Positions 26,110-35,999 are shown, counted from the stretch's first letter. The stretch: DNA of 64,000 nt from Terriglobia bacterium (GCA_020073445.1 JAIQFE010000006.1:124001-188000); one strand, 5' to 3'. Notes: generated by a model from the sequence alone, not told the origin. A program made the numbers and translations.

Positions 26110-29100
26110 GTGTTCAAGATTCTCGTGCTTCTGGCAGTGAGCCTGCCATTTCTTTTTGAACCATCGGCTTTCGCACAATCGGGAACGGTCAAGGCGGGCA
26201 GCCAGCCGGTCCCCGGCGCAACCGTGCGCGCGACCCAGGGCGAACGAAGCCTGGTCACGCTCACCGACGATAATGGCGCCTTCCGCTTCGACGGAATGAC
26301 GCCCGGCGCCTGGGTTATCGAGGCGGATATGTTCGGCTTCGACCATCTGCGCCGCGAAGTCCAAGTGGCGTCGACACCGACCAACCTCGATCTCACCTTA
26401 CAGTTGTCCGCGCGCGCGGTCGCGCCGGCACGTCCCGCGCAAACCGTCCAGCAATCGAACGCAGCTCCGACCCCCCCGATACAGCCCGAGGCCGTCGCCG
26501 AATTCACTCCGCAGGTGTCCGCGGACAGCTCCAATGAGGCTTTCTTGGTGAACGGCACCGTGAGCGACGCGCTGCGCACGAATCAGGCTGACTTCAACGG
26601 ATTTAACCCTGGTGGCTTCGGCCCAGGCGGCGGATTTCCAGGCGGCGATCAGGGTCCGGGGGGCCAGTTCAATGGGCCCGGCGCGCCTGGTGGCGACCAG
26701 CCAGGCGCTGCCGCAGCCGGCCCTGGCGGACGAGGCGGACCCGGCGGCGGTGGCCGTGGCGGCCGAGGTGGCGGTGGAGCGGGTGGCTTTGCCGGAGGCG
26801 GCGGTGGAGGCGGCTTTGCAGGAGGCGGCGGAGGGTTTGGCGGCGGACGAGGCGGTGGCGGCGGACGGGGCGGTCCCGGTGGCCGCGGACGTGGCGGCCA
26901 GAATGCGGCCTTTATCGGCAATCGTGCCCGGCGTTCCGCCAATCAGATCCGGACCCAGCTATTTTTCACCGCGCGGAACTCCGTTTTCGACGCGCGGCCG
27001 TTCTCGCTCAACGGTCAGGTGCAGGACAAGAGCTCGTATGCCAACAACCGCTATGGCCTGAACATCGGCGGACCGCTGATCATCCCCAAGCTATTCGACG
27101 CCAGCAAGATTCTGAATTTCACGGTCACCTACAACGGAACACTTGCGCGGAATCCCTACGACGCCACGGCCACTTTGCCGAGCGCGGCGGAGCGCGGCGG
27201 CAACTTCGCCGGACGAAACACGATCTACGATCCCAATACGTGCGTCCCGGGCGTGGGCTGCCAGCCCTTTGCCAACAACCAGATCCCAACGTCGCGTATC
27301 GATCAAAGCGCGTTGGCGATACTGCAATCCAACCTCATTCCGCTGCCGACCTACAGCGGGCTGATCCAGAACTACCGCTACACGGCGGCTTATCCGGCCA
27401 ATTCGCAAAACGTTAACACGCGCATGCAGTGGACCGTGGATCAGACCAACCGGATCTCGTTCACATCGAACTACCAGAACCGCAACGGGCAGACTGTCAA
27501 CCCCTTCACTTACCGCGATGAGACGCAGGGGGACGGATCTAATTCGAGCATCAATTGGACCAAGAACATCAGCCCGCGCATGTTCAGCAATTTCACCATC
27601 GGGTTCAACCGGAACTATAGCGAGACAGTCCCCTATTTCCAGACGCTGGGTTTGAACGCTCTGTCAGCCTTTGGGATCGCCGGCGCCTCTCCGGATCCGC
27701 GCAACGCTGGACCGCCCACCTTGAACTTCACCAACTACGCCAGTCTGACCGATGGGAACCCCGCCAAAACGGCGGTGAACACACTGAACCTCTCCGAGAG
27801 CTTCACCTACCGGCGCGGCAAGCACAATTGGGGTTGGGGCGGTCAGTGGAGCAAGGCCATGACCAACACCCTCACCGATTCCAACGGTCGCGGAACCTTC
27901 GCTTTCTCCGGGCTTTCCACCAGTAACTTCGATGCGAAAGGCCAGCCGATCAAGGGAACCGGATGGGACCTCGCGGATTTTCTACTGGGCCGGCCCGACT
28001 CGTCGTCGATCCGCTTTGGCGCGTCGAGCCAGTATTTCCGCTCCCAGACGATGAGTTTCTATGGCCAGGATGACTGGCGCATCAGCAACAATCTGTCCCT
28101 GAACCTGGGCCTGCGCTATGAATACTTCACGCCGATCCAGGAGAAATACGGGCATCTCGCGAACCTGGACGTCGCGCCCAACTTCACCGCCGTCGCCCCG
28201 GTGATTGCCGGCGGCGTGGGTCCGTATAGTGGAGCGTTTCCGGCCGCGTTGATCAATCCGGACAAGAACAATTTTTCGCCCCGCTTCGGCGTCGCCTGGA
28301 AGCCCACCGCGCGCAGCAAATACACCTTCCGCGCCGGCTACGGCTGGGCCTATAACATGGGCGTGTACAACCAGCTCGGGAACCGGCTCGCGCAGCAGCC
28401 TCCGTTCTCCCTTACCAACTCAGTCAACACCACAGCCGATAACATCCTGACGCTGGCCACCGGCTTGAGTGCGGTTCCAGTGGGCCAGACCATCACGAAT
28501 TCCTTCGCCGTCGACCGTTACTATCGCGCCGCCTATGCGACGTCCTGGAATGCGATCATCCAACGGGAACTGCCGGGAGGCATGGCGATGGAGATCGATT
28601 ATAACGGCCAGAAGGGCACGCGCCTGGACGTACAGACCATTCCCAACGCTGCCCCTCCCGGAGCGCCTCCGTTAACCGCCGAGCAGCTGCGCATGATCGG
28701 AAATGCGCAGGGCTTTGTCTACGATAGTCCCGTTGGCAATTCGATTTATCACGCCGTGTCTGCGCGCGCAACGCGCCGTTTCCGCAACAACTTTCAATGG
28801 CAAGTGGTCTACACCTTTCAGAAGCTGATCGATAATGCGTCAGGGTTTGGAGGCGGCGTGGCCCAGAACGCCCAAAATCTGGCGGCGGAACGAGGAGTGG
28901 ATGCGCCCACCGGGCAGACGCTCGCGGTGAACTATACGGCTCAATCGCCGGTTGGTGTTCGAAACGCCATGTTCCAGAAACAGCCCTGGCTGCAAAAGTC
29001 GCTGAAGGATTGGCAGCTCACCGGTACCACCCAGGTGGCTAGCGGACGTCCGTTGACGGCCACCGTCCAAGGGAACGTTTCCAATCTGGGAGGAGCCGGT

Positions 29101-29442
29101 GTAGCCGGCACTGTGCGCGCCGACGCCACGGGATTGCCGGTCGACGCCGGTTCGGGTTACTTCAATCCGGCGGCCTTCGCGGTTCCCGCGGCGGGGTTCT
29201 ATGGCAACTCCTCACGGGGCGCGATCATCGGGCCCGGAACGTTTACCATGAATCTGCAACTGGCGCGCCAGATCCAGCTCGCCGAGCGCAAGAGTGTTGA
29301 GTTTAACGTGCAAGCCACCAATCTGCTGAACCACGTGAACATCCAGGGTATCGGCACGGTGGTGAACTCGCTGAACTATGGACTTGCGACCTCAGCGGCC
29401 GGGATGCGGACCCTTTCCGCCACCGTCCGCCTGCGGTTCTGA
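26110..29442 (+). CDS. TonB-dependent-transporter-like outer-membrane protein with glycine-rich insert
   Basis: A 1110-residue outer-membrane protein of the Oar/SusC-like acidobacterial type. Signal peptide up to residue ~22 (SAFAQS). Residues ~24-100 form a carboxypeptidase-regulatory (CnaB-like) domain: VPGATVRATQGERSLVTLTD and GAFRFDGMTPGAWVIEADMFG. Residues 168-263 are almost only Gly, with Ala, Pro, Arg and Phe. The rest (~290-1110) is a long beta barrel with typical strands and ends TVRLRF, a barrel C-terminus with terminal Phe. A canonical plug domain is hard to see. The start is GTG 26110, with GGGAGG 12 bases upstream. A VWA gene follows after 17 bases. Substrate unknown. Confidence 0.82.
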   Translation: MFKILVLLAVSLPFLFEPSAFAQSGTVKAGSQPVPGATVRATQGERSLVTLTDDNGAFRFDGMTPGAWVIEADMFGFDHLRREVQVASTPTNLDLTLQLSARAVAPARPAQTVQQSNAAPTPPIQPEAVAEFTPQVSADSSNEAFLVNGTVSDALRTNQADFNGFNPGGFGPGGGFPGGDQGPGGQFNGPGAPGGDQPGAAAAGPGGRGGPGGGGRGGRGGGGAGGFAGGGGGGGFAGGGGGFGGGRGGGGGRGGPGGRGRGGQNAAFIGNRARRSANQIRTQLFFTARNSVFDARPFSLNGQVQDKSSYANNRYGLNIGGPLIIPKLFDASKILNFTVTYNGTLARNPYDATATLPSAAERGGNFAGRNTIYDPNTCVPGVGCQPFANNQIPTSRIDQSALAILQSNLIPLPTYSGLIQNYRYTAAYPANSQNVNTRMQWTVDQTNRISFTSNYQNRNGQTVNPFTYRDETQGDGSNSSINWTKNISPRMFSNFTIGFNRNYSETVPYFQTLGLNALSAFGIAGASPDPRNAGPPTLNFTNYASLTDGNPAKTAVNTLNLSESFTYRRGKHNWGWGGQWSKAMTNTLTDSNGRGTFAFSGLSTSNFDAKGQPIKGTGWDLADFLLGRPDSSSIRFGASSQYFRSQTMSFYGQDDWRISNNLSLNLGLRYEYFTPIQEKYGHLANLDVAPNFTAVAPVIAGGVGPYSGAFPAALINPDKNNFSPRFGVAWKPTARSKYTFRAGYGWAYNMGVYNQLGNRLAQQPPFSLTNSVNTTADNILTLATGLSAVPVGQTITNSFAVDRYYRAAYATSWNAIIQRELPGGMAMEIDYNGQKGTRLDVQTIPNAAPPGAPPLTAEQLRMIGNAQGFVYDSPVGNSIYHAVSARATRRFRNNFQWQVVYTFQKLIDNASGFGGGVAQNAQNLAAERGVDAPTGQTLAVNYTAQSPVGVRNAMFQKQPWLQKSLKDWQLTGTTQVASGRPLTATVQGNVSNLGGAGVAGTVRADATGLPVDAGSGYFNPAAFAVPAAGFYGNSSRGAIIGPGTFTMNLQLARQIQLAERKSVEFNVQATNLLNHVNIQGIGTVVNSLNYGLATSAAGMRTLSATVRLRF
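26610..26900. repeat. GC-rich low-complexity tract coding for poly-glycine
   Basis: About 290 bases of GGC/GGT/GGA-rich sequence inside the receptor gene, encoding residues ~168-263. It produces a long proline-rich shadow frame on the other strand. Slippage and copy-number changes are likely here. Confidence 0.75.
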
Positions 29443-29459
29443 AATCTGGTTTGAAGACA

Positions 29460-31556
29460 ATGAAACCTATACTTCTGCTCGTCGCTTTGGCGTTGTTCAC
29501 TCAGAGAGAGTTCGCGCAGGAAGTCACGTTTAAGACCGAGACCAAGCTGGTGATCGTCAACGTCACCGTCAAGGGCAAAGACGGCAAACCGCTCACCTCG
29601 CTCAAAAAGGAAGATATCGAGATCTACGAAGACGGCGTGAAGCAGAACCTCGCCGTGTTCGAACTCGAGACGCTCAGCAGTGATTTGCTTCCTGCGGTTG
29701 CGGCGACGCCATCCACGCCAGTCACTCTGGAGGAACGAGTTCAGGCTCCGGCTGGCCAGGCCGTGACCACGGCCGTGAACACCGCTCCCGCCCGTCATCA
29801 GGACAAGCGCCTGGTGGCGCTGTTCTTCGATTTTTCGAATATGCCGCAGGCCGATCAGCTTCGCGCCAAGGACGCCGCCGTCGATTTCGTCACCAAGCAG
29901 ATGACAGCCTCGGATCTGGTGTCCATCATGGCTTACGGAAACCGCTTCGATGTGCTGGAAGACTTCACCGCCGACCGTGACCGCCTGCTCTCCCGGCTCC
30001 AGAAGATGGCGACTGGCGAAGGAGCCGGCCTCGCCGATACGGCTGCCACTGGCGCTGATTCCACGGACGACAGCGGCACCTTCACGGCCGACGACACCGA
30101 GTTCAACGTCTTCAACACGGATCGCAAGCTGACCGCTTTGGAGGATGCGACGAAGAAGTTGGCCGCGTATCCGGAAAAGAAAGCCCTGATCTATTTCGCG
30201 AGCGGCCTGACTCTGACCGGCCTCGAAAACCAAAGCCAGCTGCGTGCAACTGTCAACTCCGCAGTCCGCGCAAACGTATCGATCTATGCCGTCGACGCGC
30301 GTGGACTCACTGCTGAATCGCCGGTAGGCGACGCCTCGACCGCTTCAGGACGCGGCACGGGAGCCTTCACCGGAGCCACACAGTCGAGCCGCCGGAATAG
30401 CGTTACCAGCTCGCAAGACACGCTCTACACGCTCGCGTCGGACACCGGCGGGAAGGCTCTGGTCGATTCGAACGATCTCGCCATGGGCATCCGGCAAGCT
30501 CAGCAGGACATCAGCAGCTATTACATTCTGGGCTACTACAGCAGCAACGCAGCCGAGGATGGAAAATACCGCAAGATCCAGGTGAAGCTGCTTGGCAAAG
30601 ACTTGCAGTCCATCGCCAAGGTGGATTACCGCAATGGGTATTACGCCGGCAAAACGTTTGCGAAATTCACGGCCGGCGATAAAGAGCGGCAACTCGAAGA
30701 AGCTTTGACGCTGGGCGATCCGGTGAGCGAATTGCCGCTGGCGCTCGAAGTCGATTACTTCCGCGTCGCGCAGAATCGCTACCTGGTGCCGATCTCGCTT
30801 AAGATCCCTGGCTCGGTCCTGGCCTTGGCGAAGAAAGGCGGCAAGCAGAGCACCGACTTCGACTTTATCGGCCAAGTGCGCGAGAATCCGTCGGGCAAGC
30901 TCGTTGGCGGCGTGCGCGACAACATCCCCGTGAAGCTCAGCGATGCGGATGCGTCGCAGCTTGAGCATCGCCACTTGCAGTACGACGCCGGACTCACCCT
31001 TCCGCCCGGCAAATACAACCTGCGATTCCTGGCGCGCGAGAATCAGACCGGCAAGATGGGCACCTTCGAAACCAATTTCGTGGTCCCGGACTTGTCTGTG
31101 TCCAAGGATCTGCGCTTAAGCTCCGTGATCCTGAGCAGCCAGAAGGAAGACGTGAAAGCGGCTGTCGGGTCGGCCGACAACGACAAGCGCGCGTTGGCGA
31201 ATCATCCTCTGATTCAGAACGGCCAGAAGACGGTGCCCAGCATCACTCGGGTGTTCCGCAAGGATCAGACGCTGTACGTGTACTTCGAGGTGTACGATCC
31301 GGCTCCCGATGGCGCTTCGAAGGCCCCCAGTCTCAGCGCGGAAGTCGATCTGCTGCAGGGCGCGCGCAAGGCGCTTTCGTCCATGCCGGCGCATCAGGAT
31401 AAAATGACACCCAATCGCCCAGGTGTCGCGTCATTCAGCTTCCAGATGCCGCTGGCCAAGATGGCCGCCGGACAATACACGGCCCAGATCAACGTGATCG
31501 ACGAGGCAGGGAAACGCTTCGCATTCCCGCGCAGCGCAATCGTCGTGTTGCCGTAG
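29460..31556 (+). CDS. Secreted VWA protein, acidobacterial VWFA-related family, degenerate MIDAS
   Basis: A 698-residue exported protein; signal peptide KPILLLVALALF to about residue 19. Residues ~22-75 form the beta domain typical of this family (LVIVNVTVKGKDGKPLTSLKKEDIEIYEDG). The VWA domain spans ~115-400. Its metal-site motif, normally DXSXS, reads DFSNM at residues 124-128, so the second serine is lost and metal binding is doubtful. The usual end of the family domain, SSYYILGYYS, is at ~345. The C-terminal ~300 residues are beta-rich without a named fold. It follows the TonB-type receptor by 17 bases and could interact with it at the outer membrane; that is inference. Confidence 0.82.
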   Translation: MKPILLLVALALFTQREFAQEVTFKTETKLVIVNVTVKGKDGKPLTSLKKEDIEIYEDGVKQNLAVFELETLSSDLLPAVAATPSTPVTLEERVQAPAGQAVTTAVNTAPARHQDKRLVALFFDFSNMPQADQLRAKDAAVDFVTKQMTASDLVSIMAYGNRFDVLEDFTADRDRLLSRLQKMATGEGAGLADTAATGADSTDDSGTFTADDTEFNVFNTDRKLTALEDATKKLAAYPEKKALIYFASGLTLTGLENQSQLRATVNSAVRANVSIYAVDARGLTAESPVGDASTASGRGTGAFTGATQSSRRNSVTSSQDTLYTLASDTGGKALVDSNDLAMGIRQAQQDISSYYILGYYSSNAAEDGKYRKIQVKLLGKDLQSIAKVDYRNGYYAGKTFAKFTAGDKERQLEEALTLGDPVSELPLALEVDYFRVAQNRYLVPISLKIPGSVLALAKKGGKQSTDFDFIGQVRENPSGKLVGGVRDNIPVKLSDADASQLEHRHLQYDAGLTLPPGKYNLRFLARENQTGKMGTFETNFVVPDLSVSKDLRLSSVILSSQKEDVKAAVGSADNDKRALANHPLIQNGQKTVPSITRVFRKDQTLYVYFEVYDPAPDGASKAPSLSAEVDLLQGARKALSSMPAHQDKMTPNRPGVASFSFQMPLAKMAAGQYTAQINVIDEAGKRFAFPRSAIVVLP

Positions 31557-31560
31557 GGAA

Positions 31561-31595
31561 GACGTGGCACAGGCCTTCAGCCTGTGCTCGGCGTC
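31561..31595. terminator. Hairpin between convergent VWA and NtrC genes
   Basis: GCACAGGC (31567-31574) pairs with GCCTGTGC (31580-31587) around CTTCA, extended by GACG (31561-31564) and CGTC (31592-31595). It fills the 37-base gap between two convergent genes and probably terminates both transcripts, although no T-tract is present. Confidence 0.6.
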
Positions 31596-32910
31596 ACAAT
31601 CCCATCCGCTCGAGCTTACGATACAGAGTCTTGCGCTCGATCCCCAACACCTTTGCCGCGCGACTTTTGTTGCCATTGGTCGCCGCCATCACGCGACGGA
31701 TCTGCTCCGCCTCGGTATCGGCCAGGCTGTCGCTCGCATGGTCGCGGGAATCCATCTGATCGATCGACTGGCGAACCGCGGCATCATCAATCCGTCCGCC
31801 CGGTGCGAGGATGGTCAGCCGCTCCATCATGTGTTGGAGCTGCCGGATGTTGCCGGGCCAGCTGTACTCCTCCATCGCCTTAACGCCGGAATCCGTCAAC
31901 TTGGTATCGAGCTTGTACCGCTCGTTGTAGCGCTTCAGGAAATAGTGGACCAGCAGAGGGATGTCGCTGGCCCGCTCGCACAGCGGCGGCACGGTAATCC
32001 GCACCACGTTGAGCCGGTACCACAGATCTTCGCGGAACTTGCCCTCTTCCACCAGCTTCTGAACATCTTTATTCGTGGCCGCGATCACCCGCACGTCGAC
32101 TTTCTTCGCGCGTGACGACCCCAGCGGACGGATCTCCCGCTCCTGCAAAAAGCGCAGCAGTTTTAGCTGAAAACCTAAATCGATATCGCCGATTTCATCC
32201 AGAAATACAGTTCCGTTATTGCCGGCTTCGAACACACCCATGCGGTCGCGGTCCGCGCCGGTGTAGGCGCCCTTGAGCGTTCCGAAGAGCTCGCTCTCCA
32301 GCAGCGAAGGCGCGATGGCACCGCAATCCACCGGCACGAACGGATGCTGTGCGCGCTTGCTGTTGGCGTGGATCATCCGCGCGATGAGTTCCTTGCCGGT
32401 CCCGGTTTCTCCTTCGATTAGAACCGTCGCGTCGGTCGGAGCGACCTTGGACAGCGTCTTATAAATCTCGATCATGCGCGGCGAGCTGCCGATCATTTCC
32501 GTATCGGGCAGGTCGTCGATCGAGGCGGCCTCGTCGTCATCCGGCTCGCCCAACGATTTCTCAGCGCGGCGGATCGTGTCCACCATTTGGGCCATCTCGA
32601 AGGGCTTCGCCAGGTATTCGAAAGCGCCGCCCTCAGTCGCCGCCATCACGGTTTCCATGCTGCCGCGGCCGGTCATCAGGATCACCAGGCAATCGGGATT
32701 GGTGCGGCGAGCCGTGCGCATCACGTCCAGCCCGGTACGCTCGTCCAGGTAAATATCGGAAATTACGATGGGGTAACTCTGCTTTTCAAGACGATCGAGT
32801 GCCTCGCGCGTGGAAGACACGGCCTCGACGGCATACCCTTCCAGCTCCAGGCACGTGACCATGGTGGTCCGTACGGACTGGTCATCTTCGACGATCAGCA
32901 GTTTCTGCAT
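31594..32910 (-). CDS. Sigma54-dependent response regulator (NtrC family)
   Basis: Three-domain activator, 438 residues. Receiver: residues 1-~120 with VEDD, phospho-acceptor Asp52 (ISDIYLD), Thr80 and Lys102. AAA+ domain: Walker A GETGTGKE (167-174), sigma54-contact loop GAYTGA (214-219) and Walker [11 protein letters not shown]. The loop has Tyr in place of the usual Phe of GAFTGA. A Fis-type helix-turn-helix closes the protein ([22 protein letters not shown]). The gene overlaps the 3' end of the CHASE2 kinase by 29 bases, so the two are translationally coupled partners. I found no convincing -24/-12 promoter in the intergenic regions, so its targets probably lie elsewhere. Confidence 0.92.
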   Translation of the reverse strand: MQKLLIVEDDQSVRTTMVTCLELEGYAVEAVSSTREALDRLEKQSYPIVISDIYLDERTGLDVMRTARRTNPDCLVILMTGRGSMETVMAATEGGAFEYLAKPFEMAQMVDTIRRAEKSLGEPDDDEAASIDDLPDTEMIGSSPRMIEIYKTLSKVAPTDATVLIEGETGTGKELIARMIHANSKRAQHPFVPVDCGAIAPSLLESELFGTLKGAYTGADRDRMGVFEAGNNGTVFLDEIGDIDLGFQLKLLRFLQEREIRPLGSSRAKKVDVRVIAATNKDVQKLVEEGKFREDLWYRLNVVRITVPPLCERASDIPLLVHYFLKRYNERYKLDTKLTDSGVKAMEEYSWPGNIRQLQHMMERLTILAPGGRIDDAAVRQSIDQMDSRDHASDSLADTEAEQIRRVMAATNGNKSRAAKVLGIERKTLYRKLERMGL

Positions 32911-34750
32911 TCGTTGGGGCGGTTACGTGGGCCTTCATAATCATGGTAAAGCATGAGCCTTTGCCGGGCGTGCTGGTGACCTCGATCCGGCCCCCGTGCC
33001 GGAACACGATCTGCTCCACGATCGAGAGTCCGATGCCCGTGCCGACTTCGCCGGAAGCTTCGGCGCGCTTGGTCCGGTAGAATTTCTGAAAAATGCTCTT
33101 GATTTCCTTGGCGTCCATGCCGATTCCCTGATCGCGAACGGCTAGCCGCAATTCGCCGTCGCGCAGCTCGGAATAAACGTGAACTTCGGTATCGGCCGGC
33201 GAATACTTTACGGCATTGGTGAGCAGGTTGTAGAGGGCATATTCCAGCAGCTCGCGATCGCCCAGAAGCGTGCCTTCGACGGCGCTGTCGAGGATCATCC
33301 CGATGTGTTTGCGTTCGGCGAGGGCTTTTGCGCGGCCCATGCAAGTTTCAACCAAACCGGCCGCAGCCAGCGGTTCCTGCTTGAGCTCCATCTGGCCGTC
33401 GGCCAGCCGTTCGACGTCGAGGAAAGTCGAAATGATGCGAGCCAGACGCTTGGATTCCGAGTTGATCATCTCAGTCAACTCACTGCGCTTCGCATCGGGC
33501 AGGGAATAGCGGGTCATCAGCTCGCTGGATCCCTGGATGGCCGTGAGCGGCGTGCGCATTTCGTGCGCCGCCCAGTGAATCGCCTGCTGGTAGCGCGACT
33601 TCTCGGATTCCGATCTGCGAAGCTGGCCGCGAACCATGAAGTGCCTATACGTCGCCGCCCCGATGGAGCTCAGCCAGGCGACAGCGACGGGCGCCACGTA
33701 CGGGAGCACGATCCCGCGCGCGAAGAACTGGACCGCCAGAAAGTAATGAGCGGCCGCCAGCACCGGCACGATCGCGACGTAAGCCCGCCAGCCTGCCAGC
33801 AGCCAGAAGATCATCCCAGCGGCGATCGCCAGCGACACACAGACCAGCAGCGTGGTGATATTGCTGGCCGGAACCAGAAACCTGCCCTGCGCCATGGTCT
33901 CGAAAGCCTGGGCGTTCATCTCCACACCCGCGAAGTTCACGCCGTACGGGCTCACCAGACGGTCGCTCGCGGCGGTGAAATCGGTCACGCCGATGAAGAC
34001 CGTCTTGCCCCGAAGTTCGTCGCGATGCGAGCCGATCTCCAGCGCTGAAATGGCCGGGATCGTGCCGGGCTGCAGGTAATGCACCAGCAGGGTCCGCCCG
34101 TTCTGGCGTGAGGCGGGGATGCGGATGTTTCCCACCGTCACATCGTCCGGCGACTCTTCCGGATTGCCTGCGCCGAGGGTCAGGCGAAGCGCCTCCATCG
34201 AGAGAGCCCAGCGGCGCTGCCCACCGGCGACCTGTTCCAGCATGATCTGGCGGCTGACGCCGTCCAGGCGGTCTCCTTCGGTGTGGACGTGGCCGAGCGG
34301 CCCAAGCGAACGAAAACGCGGCGCCGGATCTTCCCACTTCGTGTTCTGGTCTGCCAGCTGACAAGGCAGGATCAGGTTACGGGTCGCGCGCAGCGACGCC
34401 TCAAGCTTAGCGTCTTCGGCTGGATCTACGTCGTCATGCAGCGTGACGTCCAGCGCCACCGCCTTGGGCTGCGCCAGGGCAAGCTCTTCCAGAGTCTGCG
34501 CCAGGATCGTGCGGATGTTGCGCATGCCGTGGCCGGCTCCGAGCGTTGGTCCGTCAATCGCCACCACAACGGATTGCGGTGTCCAGGTATCGGCCTGCAT
34601 GCGAAGCAACACGTCGTAGGCAGGGCTATCGATTCGTACGGCCAGAGGGTTGAATCCCGCAAAGAGTCCGAGGGCGAGGCAGATCGCCAGAACCCCGGCG
34701 TATTTCGCGATCTGGAGCCTATTTCCCAACAAGCTTCTCGATGTCAGCAA
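32882..34750 (-). CDS. CHASE2-domain sensor histidine kinase
   Basis: Membrane sensor of about 622 residues. One helix (~17-33) leads into an extracytoplasmic CHASE2 domain (~40-290), recognisable by SVVVAIDGPTL, GHVHTEGDRLDGVSRQ and FIGVTDFTAASDRLVSPYG, then three helices (~297-365). The HisKA domain has phospho-acceptor His396 in HWAAHEMRTPLTA. The ATPase domain has the N box EYALYNLLTNAVKYS, the G1 box VRDQGIGMDAKEI and the G2 box GTGIGLSIV. The frame starts inside the pepP gene (TTG 34750; TTG 34732 and 34729 are also possible). It probably phosphorylates the NtrC-type regulator encoded downstream. The stimulus is unknown. Confidence 0.9.
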   Translation of the reverse strand: MLTSRSLLGNRLQIAKYAGVLAICLALGLFAGFNPLAVRIDSPAYDVLLRMQADTWTPQSVVVAIDGPTLGAGHGMRNIRTILAQTLEELALAQPKAVALDVTLHDDVDPAEDAKLEASLRATRNLILPCQLADQNTKWEDPAPRFRSLGPLGHVHTEGDRLDGVSRQIMLEQVAGGQRRWALSMEALRLTLGAGNPEESPDDVTVGNIRIPASRQNGRTLLVHYLQPGTIPAISALEIGSHRDELRGKTVFIGVTDFTAASDRLVSPYGVNFAGVEMNAQAFETMAQGRFLVPASNITTLLVCVSLAIAAGMIFWLLAGWRAYVAIVPVLAAAHYFLAVQFFARGIVLPYVAPVAVAWLSSIGAATYRHFMVRGQLRRSESEKSRYQQAIHWAAHEMRTPLTAIQGSSELMTRYSLPDAKRSELTEMINSESKRLARIISTFLDVERLADGQMELKQEPLAAAGLVETCMGRAKALAERKHIGMILDSAVEGTLLGDRELLEYALYNLLTNAVKYSPADTEVHVYSELRDGELRLAVRDQGIGMDAKEIKSIFQKFYRTKRAEASGEVGTGIGLSIVEQIVFRHGGRIEVTSTPGKGSCFTMIMKAHVTAPTNAETADRRR

Positions 34751-35990
34751 CTTCTCTCGGCAGCGCAGCGCTCAGAACCTTGCATCCATCCGCAGTCACC
34801 ACGACGGTATCTTCAATGCGGATGCCGATGTTCTCTTCTGGAATATAGACACCCGGTTCGATAGTGATCACCGTACCGGCTTCCAGCGGAGCGGATGGAT
34901 CGCCGGGATCATGAACATCCAGCCCGACGTAGTGCCCCAGGCCGTGGACGAAATACTTGCCCAGAGGCTGGCCGTGCAAGTCGTGGCCATGAGTGTTGAT
35001 GTAGTCGTAGGCGATCTTATGCAGCGTCTGCTGCGACGTTTGTTGCGATGTGCCCGCGTTAATGCCGAGGCGCATTCCCGGCCGGATCGCGGCGATCGCG
35101 GCTTTCTGCGCTCCCAGCACGACCTCGTAGATCTCGCGCTGGCGTGGTGTAAACTTGCCTCCCGCGGGAATCGTGCGCGTGACATCCGTGGCGTAATCCG
35201 AGCATTCCGCGCCCACGTCGGCCACCACGGTCTCGCCCGAATCCAGGCGGCGATGGTTGGCCGCGTAATGCAGGATCACGCTATTTGGCCCGCTCCCGAC
35301 AATGGGCGGATACGCGTTCCGCTCGCAGCCGCGCTCGAAGTAGACGTTCGTCATGTCGGCGGCGATCTCGTATTCCCATACGCCCGGGCGCGTCTTCTTC
35401 CAGCCCGCCAGGTGCGCCGCTACCGTGGCATCGGTCGCTTTCGCGATCAGCTCGATCTCCGCCGGCGATTTCACCATGCGCAGGCGCGCGATCGCCTGTG
35501 CCGCATCGGCTTCCTCGTGGAGCACGGCCAGCGATTTGAGCTTTTGCCCGCGCACATCGCCGGGGATCAAGTAAATCCGCGGCGCGGTCTCCATCACCTT
35601 CAGAAACGCCGATTCCAGCGCCGATTTCGGCATTACCCGTTCGAATCCCGTTTGCTTCGGCGCTTCCGGATCGTCCGGCCCAAGCTTGCTGCCCGTGTAC
35701 AGCTCCATCCGCGGATCGCGGGGAGGCAGAAACAGAACTTCACTCTGCCGCGTCAGCATCATGACGGCGCCCGGCTCGCGCCAGCCCGAAAGATACAGAA
35801 AGTTCGATTCCTGAAAGAAACGGGTGTGCAGGTCGTCCGGCTCTTCGGCTCCGAACAAAACCATCACGCCGTCGAGAGACTTACGCAGCTCGGCGCGCCG
35901 ATCCTGATATTCGCGAGGCGATATTCCGGCAGCCATCAAAGAGGCCGCGGCCATCGTCAAAAAAAGCCCCAGAACAAATGCCAGCCGCAC
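34719..35990 (-). CDS. pepP: Exported Xaa-Pro aminopeptidase (M24B)
   Basis: A 423-residue metallo-aminopeptidase with a signal peptide (LAFVLGLFLTMAAASLMAAG), so it probably works in the periplasm. The N-terminal domain (~25-180) carries the FFQESNFLYLSGWREPGAV stretch typical of PepP. Metal ligands are Asp in VADVGAECSDYATDVTRT (two Asp), His in VHGLGHYVGLDVHD, Glu in TIEPGVYIP and Glu in IRIEDTV; all five are present. The symbol is used for the family resemblance. The last 32 bases overlap the CHASE2 kinase frame, so kinase translation may depend on pepP translation. A separate cytosolic M24 peptidase is at 3044-4213. Confidence 0.88.
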   Translation of the reverse strand: MRLAFVLGLFLTMAAASLMAAGISPREYQDRRAELRKSLDGVMVLFGAEEPDDLHTRFFQESNFLYLSGWREPGAVMMLTRQSEVLFLPPRDPRMELYTGSKLGPDDPEAPKQTGFERVMPKSALESAFLKVMETAPRIYLIPGDVRGQKLKSLAVLHEEADAAQAIARLRMVKSPAEIELIAKATDATVAAHLAGWKKTRPGVWEYEIAADMTNVYFERGCERNAYPPIVGSGPNSVILHYAANHRRLDSGETVVADVGAECSDYATDVTRTIPAGGKFTPRQREIYEVVLGAQKAAIAAIRPGMRLGINAGTSQQTSQQTLHKIAYDYINTHGHDLHGQPLGKYFVHGLGHYVGLDVHDPGDPSAPLEAGTVITIEPGVYIPEENIGIRIEDTVVVTADGCKVLSAALPREVADIEKLVGK

Positions 35991-35999
35991 GCTTAGAGT

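Noticed and set aside
26649-26942. Proline-rich frame on the minus strand within the receptor gene
   Set aside because: It is simply the complement of the glycine-coding tract.
31557-31593. TGGCAC at 31566 as a sigma54 -24 element
   Set aside because: The -12 GC is missing at the right distance, and the bases belong to a hairpin between convergent genes.
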